This document shows, piece by piece, positions 1 through 6,305 of a stretch of 8,627 nt of DNA (positions are counted from its first letter, which is position 1; the number at the start of each line of letters is the position of its first letter). The stretch lies in the NCBI GenBank assembly GCA_021157745.1, contig JAGGWA010000160.1:1-8627 (forward strand), read 5' to 3'. The stretch is from Thermoplasmata archaeon (GTDB taxonomy: Archaea; Thermoplasmatota; E2; UBA202; JdFR-43). The position numbers and the translations under genes were made by a program. A model generated the notes under the pieces. The model was not told the origin of the DNA. It was given only the letters and a program-made list of their open reading frames with translations, and searched no databases.

Positions 1-2
1 GA

Positions 3-308
3 AAATTGGTTATAAAGGATGCAAATGAAGAACAATTGCTCGATTTCCTTTCAAAAAATAAGGCGAGGATAATTGTAGCTCCACTGAGTAATGGCTTCAT
101 TTTTGGACGGGGTAATCAGCAGATCAGTTGGCGAGTAATAAAAAAAGTTGAAAAAGAAGGAATAATAGTCGTTGCCACAAAAGACAAACTTGCTTCCATA
201 GAAAATTTAAAAGTTGATACTGGAAACGAAGAGCTTAATGAAGAGTTAAGGGGCTATATGAAGGTCATCACAGGCTACAATGAATCAAAGATAATGAAGG
301 TTATTTGA
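3..308 (+). CDS. ATP-NAD kinase family protein, C-terminal fragment (5' end outside window)
   Basis: The frame is open from the left edge, so this is the last ~100 residues of a longer protein. It reads like the C-terminal part of the archaeal COG3199 ATP-NAD kinase family, which makes NADP from NAD in the cytosol. The recognisable block is GFIFGRGNQQIS followed by a VIKKV helix, a strand IIVVATKDKL, and then a VDTGNEELNEELRGY segment leading to VITGY near the end. The TTG at 6-8 is not a credible start, because the reading frame continues upstream and the catalytic N-terminal part (including the GGDGT-type motif of the family) must lie to the left. The stop TGA (306-308) lies inside the 3' end of the convergent aminotransferase gene, giving an 8-base tail-to-tail overlap. 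Family assignment is from remembered motifs; substrate preference (ATP or polyphosphate) cannot be judged from this piece. Confidence 0.85.
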   Translation, partial: KLVIKDANEEQLLDFLSKNKARIIVAPLSNGFIFGRGNQQISWRVIKKVEKEGIIVVATKDKLASIENLKVDTGNEELNEELRGYMKVITGYNESKIMKVI

Positions 309-1503
309 CTCTTTTCTTAACAACTTCAGCAAGCCTTTTTATTCCTTCTTTTATTTCATCATCCCCGGCATTCGTAAAATTGAGACGCATTGTGTTCAAG
401 CCGCCGCCGTCTACAAAAAATGATTTTCCAGTAACATAAGCAACTTTCTTTTCTATTGCCTCTGGAAACATTTCAACAGTATTTATGTATTCTGGCAGCT
501 CAACCCATAAAAACATGCCTCCCCTCGGATGAGTCCATTTACAGCCAGGAGGGAAATATTCTTCCAAAGACTGCAGCATTATGTCACGCTTTCTTTTATA
601 CATTTCTATTATTTTAGGAAGATGATTTTTCATGTATCCATTTTTTATGTAATGGTAAGCTATCGTTTGGGTTAGCGTGGAGGTGCATAAATCCATGGAT
701 TGCTTCGCAAGAATCATTTTCTTCGCTATTTCTTCAGGAGCAACTACATAAGCAAGGCGAATTCCAGGAGAAAGAATTTTAGAAAAAGTTGCCATATAAA
801 TTACATGGCCATTTTCATCAAAAGCTTTGATTGGAGGTATTGCTTCGCCTTCAAATCTCAGTTTCCCATATGGATCATCCTCTAGTATAAGCAAATCATA
901 TTCTTCAGCTATTTCAAGCATTCTTTTCCTTCTCTCCAATGAAAGCTCAACTCCTGCTGGATTCTGAAACGTTGGTATTGTATAAATCAATTTCACATTC
1001 TCTCCCTTGTTTTTCAACTCTTTTATCTTTTCCTCGAGCAAATCAACTCTCATTCCATTTTCATCCAAAGGCACGCCAACAAGTTTTGCCCCATATGCAA
1101 GAAATGCATTTATCCCTCCAAGATATGTTGGAAGACCAACCATGACGACATCATTCTCATTGAGGAAAATTCTTCCAACAATGTCTAAAGCCTGTTGTGA
1201 GCCAACTGTCGTTAAAATGTTCTCAACGCCTGCCTTTATTCCATCTTGTTTAACAAAAGTTGCCAGCAATTCAATGAAATCCTTCAATCCAGCCGTCGGA
1301 CCATACTGCAGAGCTTTTGTGCCCTCTTCATCCAGTATTTTATTAACTATCTCTCTTATCTCCTCAACAGGAAAAGCATTTGGATTTGGCAAGCCGCCGC
1401 CGAATGAAATAACGCCAGGCTGCTGCGAGATCTCGAGCAATCTTCTTATCTCTGATGATCGCATCTTTTTGGCATTATTTGAATAAAGCTTTTCATAATC
1501 CAT
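301..1503 (-). CDS. PLP-dependent aminotransferase, class I/II (LysN/Aro8-like, COG1167)
   Basis: This is a 400-residue cytosolic fold-type I aminotransferase, full length for the family. The N-terminal SFGGGLPNPNAFP segment (33-45) is typical of the MocR/Aro8/LysN group. Visible active-site features are YGPTAG (67-72), GSQQALD (101-107), NPAG with Asn181, the EDDPYG block (208-213) that holds the Asp pairing with the pyridine nitrogen, the Schiff-base lysine Lys242 in TFSKILSPGIR, and Arg373 in MRLNF, which should bind the substrate carboxylate. No HTH domain is fused, so this is the enzyme and not a MocR regulator. Relatives transaminate 2-aminoadipate, aromatic or branched-chain amino acids with 2-oxoglutarate; I cannot choose among these. 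The ATG at 1501-1503 has no Shine-Dalgarno, fitting a leaderless mRNA. It is divergent from the sulfotransferase across a 41-base gap and converges on the NAD kinase. Confidence 0.9.
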   Translation of the reverse strand: MDYEKLYSNNAKKMRSSEIRRLLEISQQPGVISFGGGLPNPNAFPVEEIREIVNKILDEEGTKALQYGPTAGLKDFIELLATFVKQDGIKAGVENILTTVGSQQALDIVGRIFLNENDVVMVGLPTYLGGINAFLAYGAKLVGVPLDENGMRVDLLEEKIKELKNKGENVKLIYTIPTFQNPAGVELSLERRKRMLEIAEEYDLLILEDDPYGKLRFEGEAIPPIKAFDENGHVIYMATFSKILSPGIRLAYVVAPEEIAKKMILAKQSMDLCTSTLTQTIAYHYIKNGYMKNHLPKIIEMYKRKRDIMLQSLEEYFPPGCKWTHPRGGMFLWVELPEYINTVEMFPEAIEKKVAYVTGKSFFVDGGGLNTMRLNFTNAGDDEIKEGIKRLAEVVKKRVK

Positions 1504-1544
1504 GTGAGTATATGTTGGGGTAGTTAATATTCATTTTCTGATAA
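1504..1544. promoter_or_regulatory. Divergent promoter region, aminotransferase / sulfotransferase
   Basis: This 41-base gap separates two divergent start codons. On the minus strand, AGAAAATGAATATTAAC ends about 20 bases before the aminotransferase ATG; the purine-rich block followed by an AT box centred near -26 looks like an archaeal BRE plus TATA element for a leaderless transcript. On the plus strand the match is poorer: the box at 1523-1531 is only about 18 bases from the ATG at 1545. If the sulfotransferase instead starts at 1593, an AT box at 1568-1575 would be placed better. The assignment rests on spacing and composition only. Confidence 0.4.
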
Positions 1545-2684
1545 ATGATAACAATTATCAATCAAACTAATAAACGAGCTGCATATAGTAACATGGTAAG
1601 CGAGGCTTTCATAATAGACAAGCAGCCATTGGCGGGAGGAAAGTTTTCAACATGGCTTTTCCTGCTTGCAGAAAATGGCTTCAGAATATCTCTGAAGTAT
1701 GTTCCGAGAGCCATATACATAACTTTACTATCTGCAATTACAGCACCGTTTAGAATCATAGAGGAGAAAAAATATAAGGCGAAGATAATGAAGCAGGAGC
1801 CCCAGCCGATCTTCATAATAGGGCATTTTAGAAGTGGCACCACATATCTGCATTATTTAATGAGTCACGATGCAAACATGAGTTATGTATCAACTTTTGA
1901 AACAATGGTGCCAAGCAATTTTTTATTTTTCAGCCAGTTTTTCAAAAAATTGCTTTCCTCAAGCCTTCCTGAAACTCGTCCTATGGACAGTGTTAGAATG
2001 GCTCCAGATTATCCATATGAAGAGGAATATGGAGTGGCAAATTTGAGCCCATATTCATTCTATCATGGATGGTATTTTCCAAAGAAAATGAGGGAATATT
2101 TTGACAAATATGTTTTGTTTAAGGATAAAAAAATTGCGGAAAAATGGAAGCAGGTTTACTCATACTTGCTTAAAAAAGTTGTTTATAAAGAAGGAAAGGA
2201 AAGAATTTTGCTGAAGAATCCTCCAAATACGGCAAGAATAAAAGAATTGATCGATTTATATCCAGATGCAAAGTTCATACATATTTATAGGAATCCATAT
2301 GAAGTATTCTTCTCCACAAAGAAGCTATATGAGGGAATAATGCCTTTGTTTGCATTGCAGAACTACGACATGGAGGAAATAGAAGAAAACATATTCTATT
2401 TCTACAAAGCAATGTATGAGAAATTTTTCAAGGAACAGCATTTGATAAAAGAAGAAAATTATATCGAGATAAAATATGAAAATTTCATCAAGTCTCCTTT
2501 AAAAACTCTTGAAGAAATATACAGGACTTTGGACATGCCAGGCTTTGAAGATTCAAAGAATCGATTCAAGAATTATATAGCTCGGCAGAAAAACTATAAG
2601 CCGAGGAACTATAAAATAAGCAAAGAATATAAGGAAAGAATATATGAGCATTGGAAAGTAACGATAGATAAATGGGGCTATTGA
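1545..2684 (+). CDS. PAPS-dependent sulfotransferase (Sulfotransfer_3 / STF3 family)
   Basis: This 379-residue protein is expected to transfer sulfate from PAPS to a hydroxyl group of a small acceptor. The PAPS 5'-phosphosulfate loop is GHFRSGTT (93-100), preceded by the strand PIFII. The 3'-phosphate site is the IYRNPYEVFFSTKKLY segment, with Arg249 and Ser257. Other family blocks are RPMDS (145-149), KNPPNTARI (224-232), the late helix after IKYENFIKSP (309-318), and the basic C-terminal tail ending in WKVTIDKWGY. No signal peptide is evident; a hydrophobic stretch around 57-69 is probably part of the fold, as in relatives. The acceptor is unknown; steroids, lipids, glycans and menaquinone-type molecules are used by various family members. 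The start is uncertain: Met17 (1593) fits family N-termini better, because residues 1-16 match nothing I recognise. It converges on the SDR gene with an 8-base gap. Confidence 0.88.
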   Translation: MITIINQTNKRAAYSNMVSEAFIIDKQPLAGGKFSTWLFLLAENGFRISLKYVPRAIYITLLSAITAPFRIIEEKKYKAKIMKQEPQPIFIIGHFRSGTTYLHYLMSHDANMSYVSTFETMVPSNFLFFSQFFKKLLSSSLPETRPMDSVRMAPDYPYEEEYGVANLSPYSFYHGWYFPKKMREYFDKYVLFKDKKIAEKWKQVYSYLLKKVVYKEGKERILLKNPPNTARIKELIDLYPDAKFIHIYRNPYEVFFSTKKLYEGIMPLFALQNYDMEEIEENIFYFYKAMYEKFFKEQHLIKEENYIEIKYENFIKSPLKTLEEIYRTLDMPGFEDSKNRFKNYIARQKNYKPRNYKISKEYKERIYEHWKVTIDKWGY

Positions 2685-2692
2685 TTTTGCGG

Positions 2693-3628
2693 TTATTGAC
2701 GATACCAAGCTACTATATCTTCCACCATCTTTTTTAAATCATATGATGGCTCGTATCCAAGCATTTTCTTCGCTTTTTCATAGCTAATTATTCTATTTGT
2801 TCCCATTGACTTAACCCTGAATCTTGTTATCTTTGGCTCTTTATTGAGCAATATGCCGAGCATTTCAGAAAAAACTGCAGCAATGTAAGCAATGGAATAT
2901 GAAACATGTTTTTTTGGTTTTTCAATGTTCATTGATTCAGCAATTTTTTCAACCATGTCCTTTATCCTGCATGAAAAACTTGCCACGTTGAAAGCATTGC
3001 CTTCATCATCTTTTTCCAGAGCCAATCTTAAGCATTTTGCAACATCTTTCGGATGCGTTACCGTAATATAACTTTCGCCATCCCCAATGTAGGAAAAGGT
3101 GCCATTTTCAATTGAAGAGAGCAAAATTTGTGCCGCCTTGCTGCCTGCTCCTAAAACGAGGGGCGGTCTTATTATGGAGGCTTTGATTCCGTGTTTTTTA
3201 TATTCCTCTATAACCTTTTCTCCGAGCCATTTTGATTTTTGATATGCGTTGAGGGGCTTTTTTGGGCTTTCCTCTGTTATTGGTTTCATGCTGTTCGGAA
3301 ATCCATAGACGCCTGCTGAGCCTGTGTAAATTAGCCTCTCAATGCCATTTTCAATGCATGCTTTAACAACATTTTCCGTGCCTTTTACATTTGTTTCGTA
3401 AAAATCCCTTTTCTTTCCCCAGTCCATGGCTAATGCGGCATTGTGAAATACAGCATCGATTCCTTTTGTGGCTTTCAGTATGCTCTTTTCATTTCTTATG
3501 TCGCCATTTATAACATTCTTTCCTTTACAACTCCTGCAAAATATTTTGACATCGTAGCCATGCTCTTCAAGCTCTTTTACAAGGTAGCTGCCAATGAAAC
3601 CATTGCCTCCTGTTACCAAAACTTTCAT
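2693..3628 (-). CDS. NAD(P)-dependent epimerase/dehydratase or 3-beta-HSD-like extended SDR
   Basis: This is a complete 311-residue extended short-chain dehydrogenase/reductase. The Rossmann nucleotide loop is TGGNGFIG (6-13). GDIRN (42-46) follows the adenine-side strand, and IDAVFHNAA (57-65) matches the family NAA block. Ser104 in GSAGVYG and the Y129-x3-K133 pair (YQKSK) supply the catalytic triad. RPPLVLG (154-160) and the later DVA segment (195-197) are standard substrate-domain landmarks. The C-terminal part has KMLGYEPSYDLKKMVEDIV, seen in sugar epimerases and in 3-beta-hydroxysteroid-dehydrogenase-like SDRs. The longer hydrophobic helix region around 243-263 tilts me towards the latter, possibly with a lipid or isoprenoid substrate, but this is inference. 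The gene faces the sulfotransferase tail to tail and diverges from the reductase gene across 38 bases. The ATG at 3626-3628 has no Shine-Dalgarno. Confidence 0.87.
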   Translation of the reverse strand: MKVLVTGGNGFIGSYLVKELEEHGYDVKIFCRSCKGKNVINGDIRNEKSILKATKGIDAVFHNAALAMDWGKKRDFYETNVKGTENVVKACIENGIERLIYTGSAGVYGFPNSMKPITEESPKKPLNAYQKSKWLGEKVIEEYKKHGIKASIIRPPLVLGAGSKAAQILLSSIENGTFSYIGDGESYITVTHPKDVAKCLRLALEKDDEGNAFNVASFSCRIKDMVEKIAESMNIEKPKKHVSYSIAYIAAVFSEMLGILLNKEPKITRFRVKSMGTNRIISYEKAKKMLGYEPSYDLKKMVEDIVAWYRQ

Positions 3629-3666
3629 AACAAAAAAGATTATCTATTAAAAAACATTTACGAAAA
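3629..3666. promoter_or_regulatory. Divergent promoter region, SDR / ketopantoate reductase-like gene
   Basis: Only 38 bases, almost all A and T, separate the two divergent ATGs, and neither has a Shine-Dalgarno. On the plus strand AAAAAAGATTATCTATT places an AT box at about -29 to -20 from 3667. On the minus strand TTTTTTAATAGAT places one at about -19 to -31 from 3628. The two boxes overlap, so the two promoters probably share the same DNA face or compete. The call is based on position and composition, with no consensus search done. Confidence 0.4.
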
Positions 3667-5226
3667 ATGGAAAAGATTTTAGTGGTGGGAGCAGGCGCCA
3701 TAGGCGGGATAACAGGTGCATTCATCGCTGACAAAGGATATGACGTTACATTATTCGATGTTGATGAAAAACATGTTGATAAAATAAATAAAGATGGATT
3801 GTTCATCGATGGAATAAGAGGGAAGAAAAGAATAAAGGTAAAAGCTGTTAAGAGGATAAAAGGAAAATATGATGTTGTTTTCATCGCAGTAAAGAGCCAA
3901 TATACCAAAGATGCTTTAAAAAGAGTTTTGCCCCATTTAAATAAAGATGGCATAGTCGTTTCTCTTCAGAACAGTATAAATGAAGAGGTTATTGCCTCAA
4001 AGGTAGGAATTGAAAATACGATTGGATGCGTTATAGGATGGAGTGCCACCAATGTCAAAGCAGGCCATCTGAAATTTACCTCTGAAGGAGAATTCATAAT
4101 AGGCAAGTTAAATGGAAAGATGGATGAGAAAGTTGAAAAAGTTAGGGATTTGCTACAGAACGTTGCCCCTGTTAAGGTAACGAACAATATTATGGGCTAT
4201 CTATGGGCGAAATTACTCATAAACTCTGCCATAGCTTCGATTGGAGCAATAGCAAATGCAAATCTTGGAGGAATTGTAAGAAAAAAGAAAAGCTTGGTTG
4301 CTTTAGCCATGGTGGCGGATGAGCTCGTAAGAGTGGCTGAGAAAGTTGGGATAGAACTTGAAAAATTTGAAGGGCTTGATCCATCTTTTTTCAAAATAGA
4401 TAGCTATGACGATTTCAAAAGAGTTTTAGCCATTTTAAAAATAGCTGGAAAAAGACACGCAGGCTTACGCTCCACCATTTTGCAGGATCTGGAAAAGGGA
4501 AGAAAGACAGAAATAGACTATTTAAACGGATATGTAGAAAAGAAAGCAAAAGAGGAAGGAATTGAAACTCGGTTAAACAAGGAAATAATAAAGATAATAA
4601 AGGAGATGGAAGCAGGAAAGAGAAAGCCTGGCTATGAAAACATAGAAGATGTTTTAAAGCTCGTGAACATCCCGCAAAAATGGTTGAATTTTAAAGAAAA
4701 GGAACTTGAACCTGCCTTATTCAATCTCCCAGAAAAGTTAAAATTTGAGGCTGCTGCAAACATGGCGGGCGTATTTTTAATGGGTTCCGTTGCAGCTTTT
4801 TCAAAAGCCTTCGAAAGAATAACTTCTTCCATTATAGGAAAACTTTTCATAAGGAAAAGTGAATGGGAGATTTCAAACATCGTGCTATCAAAATTCCTTG
4901 AAAATGCTGGTGAAAATATTGCAAAAATGATAAAGGAAGGTTATGATTTAAAGGAAGGAGCAAATGAAATGGCTAAAGCAATGCTGCTATTTTTCAACAA
5001 TGCAAATATGGAAAATTCAGTGAAAGCAAGAAAAGGCATAATTGAAATAGAAGCAAGAAATTGCATTTTCTTGAATGGGAGTGAGAAGATAAATATTAAA
5101 GAAAAAATAGATTTTCCAGTATGCAAGCATTTATTCAATGGTTTTAAAAAAGTCTTCAAAGCAGATTATGAAATAAAGGATGCAATGTGCAAAAATGGAA
5201 AAAGTTGCGTATTTGAAATAAAATAA
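3667..5226 (+). CDS. Ketopantoate reductase-like (ApbA/PanE) enzyme fused to a V4R-like C-terminal domain
   Basis: Residues 1 to about 318 form a complete ApbA/PanE module. They include the NADP-binding GAGAIGG loop (8-14), VFIAVKSQYT (71-80), QNSINEE with Asn102, KLLIN with catalytic Lys182 and Asn186, and LQDLEKGRKTEID with Glu282. The family reaction is NADPH reduction of 2-ketopantoate to pantoate for CoA synthesis. PanE proteins normally stop near 300-320 residues; this one has 519. After a short linker (about 320-345) comes a helical region. Then residues about 390-519 resemble a V4R (4-vinyl reductase-like) ligand-binding domain, ending in CKHLFNGFKKVFKADYE and MCKNGKSCVFEI with Cys486, Cys508 and Cys514, plus Cys466 upstream. 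The second substrate-pocket Asn of E. coli PanE (Asn184) is Ala190 here, so the true substrate may differ. No Shine-Dalgarno precedes the ATG, and the regulator gene follows 38 bases downstream. The reductase call is firm; the V4R call is moderate. Confidence 0.8.
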   Translation: MEKILVVGAGAIGGITGAFIADKGYDVTLFDVDEKHVDKINKDGLFIDGIRGKKRIKVKAVKRIKGKYDVVFIAVKSQYTKDALKRVLPHLNKDGIVVSLQNSINEEVIASKVGIENTIGCVIGWSATNVKAGHLKFTSEGEFIIGKLNGKMDEKVEKVRDLLQNVAPVKVTNNIMGYLWAKLLINSAIASIGAIANANLGGIVRKKKSLVALAMVADELVRVAEKVGIELEKFEGLDPSFFKIDSYDDFKRVLAILKIAGKRHAGLRSTILQDLEKGRKTEIDYLNGYVEKKAKEEGIETRLNKEIIKIIKEMEAGKRKPGYENIEDVLKLVNIPQKWLNFKEKELEPALFNLPEKLKFEAAANMAGVFLMGSVAAFSKAFERITSSIIGKLFIRKSEWEISNIVLSKFLENAGENIAKMIKEGYDLKEGANEMAKAMLLFFNNANMENSVKARKGIIEIEARNCIFLNGSEKINIKEKIDFPVCKHLFNGFKKVFKADYEIKDAMCKNGKSCVFEIK

Positions 5227-5264
5227 TTGCAAAAGATTTTAATTCATATTTTACATTCATATAT
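5227..5264 (+). promoter_or_regulatory. Probable promoter of the tandem-wHTH regulator gene
   Basis: The 38-base gap between the reductase stop and the regulator's GTG contains a purine-rich GCAAAAG (5229-5235) followed by ATTTTAATT (5236-5244). This resembles a BRE plus TATA element centred about 25 bases before the GTG at 5265, as in leaderless archaeal genes. Read-through from the reductase gene remains possible. There is no visible inverted repeat that would mark an autoregulatory operator. Confidence 0.4.
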
Positions 5265-6305
5265 GTGAGCCTTACTGAATATGAAAAAAAGGTACTTTAT
5301 ACGATCGTAAAATATCCAATAGCAAATGATAGAGAAATTGCTGAAAAGGCCGAAGTGAAGCAATCAACAGTGGCAGCGATAAGGAAAAGGCTCAGAAAGG
5401 AGGGATATTACAGACCAGTTGCAATACCAATGTTGCAAAATTTTGGAGCGGAGTTGCTTGCATTTACTCAAGCAAATTTCAATCCAGTCATTCCACTTTC
5501 AAAAAGACTGGAAATAACCGAAAAGAAAATTGAAACTTTTGAAGAGATTGTGTTTTCGATGGGAGAAGAAGACAAAGGCTTTTCCATAGCTTTCTCAAAA
5601 AGCTATACTGATATAGCGAGAATAAATGATATAAGAACAAAAACCTTTGGAAAGCTCGGTCTGCTTGAAAAAGAATATCCAGATATAGCTGTATTTCCTT
5701 TTAAAATAAGCAAAATATACAGGTTTTTTGATTTCTCTCATGCACTGAAAAAAACATTTGAAATAGAAGATGATGACAGCGAGGTAAACAACTTTTTTAG
5801 CGTGGATGAAAAAACTTTATCAAAGAATGAAAAAAATTTGTTGTGCAGCATAACGGAAAATCCTGAGTTAAATTCAAAGCAGCTTTCCTCAATGCTTGGG
5901 CTAACTCGGCATACTATTGGGCGATTAAAAAGAAAATTTTTGAACGAAGGTTATTTAAGAATAGTAAACATACCGGATTTCCATAAACTTGGCTTCTGCT
6001 TGCTCGCTTTCTACCACATTTTTTTCGATCCTCACAATCCGCCAGATTTTGAAAAAGATGAGGCCATGGACATAATAACAGATGAAACAATTTTGATGGC
6101 CACTCGTGAGTTTGAGAGCATTCTCATTTCCATACATTCAAGCTATGAAGCATATAAATCGAGCAATACATACATTCTTCAAAAACTAAAGGAGAATGGA
6201 TGGATAGCAAAAAATCCAGTGGTGAAAGTATATAGCCTGAACAAGACAGTTATAATTAAAAACTTGGGCTTTTATCCAATAACAAAGAAGCTACTATTCT
6301 GCTAA
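5265..6305 (+). CDS. Transcriptional regulator with two tandem Lrp/AsnC-like winged-HTH modules
   Basis: This 346-residue protein is built from two similar halves. Half one begins LTEYEKKVL (3-11) and has recognition-helix region QSTVAAIRKRLRKEGY (33-48) and VAIP (52-55), leading to ELLAF and FNP. Half two begins LSKNEKNLL (185-193) and has RHTIGRLKRKFLNEGY (215-230) and VNIP (234-237), leading to CLLAF and FDP. The offset is a constant 182 residues. Each wHTH is followed by about 110 residues that do not clearly show a standard RAM effector domain. It is expected to be a cytosolic DNA-binding protein in which one chain carries two DNA-binding heads. The start is GTG 5265; an ATG at 5263 is out of frame and meets TGA at once. 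The stop TAA (6303-6305) directly abuts the tRNA-Leu gene. Its position behind the reductase suggests, without proof, a regulatory link. Target and ligand are unknown. Confidence 0.8.
   Translation: MSLTEYEKKVLYTIVKYPIANDREIAEKAEVKQSTVAAIRKRLRKEGYYRPVAIPMLQNFGAELLAFTQANFNPVIPLSKRLEITEKKIETFEEIVFSMGEEDKGFSIAFSKSYTDIARINDIRTKTFGKLGLLEKEYPDIAVFPFKISKIYRFFDFSHALKKTFEIEDDDSEVNNFFSVDEKTLSKNEKNLLCSITENPELNSKQLSSMLGLTRHTIGRLKRKFLNEGYLRIVNIPDFHKLGFCLLAFYHIFFDPHNPPDFEKDEAMDIITDETILMATREFESILISIHSSYEAYKSSNTYILQKLKENGWIAKNPVVKVYSLNKTVIIKNLGFYPITKKLLFC

Noticed and set aside
1007..1486. A 159-codon open frame on the plus strand opposite the aminotransferase
   Set aside because: It lies wholly antisense to a gene with intact catalytic motifs, its protein is low-complexity Ser/Pro/Phe-rich, and it shows no domain.
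3567..3953. A minus-strand open frame spanning the SDR/reductase divergent promoter
   Set aside because: It is antisense to the Rossmann loop of the reductase and overlaps the SDR start; no motif supports it.
5767..5776. ATGATGA resembling a C box of a C/D guide RNA
   Set aside because: It encodes the acidic linker of the regulator (Asp/Glu run), and no CUGA D box is found at a suitable distance.
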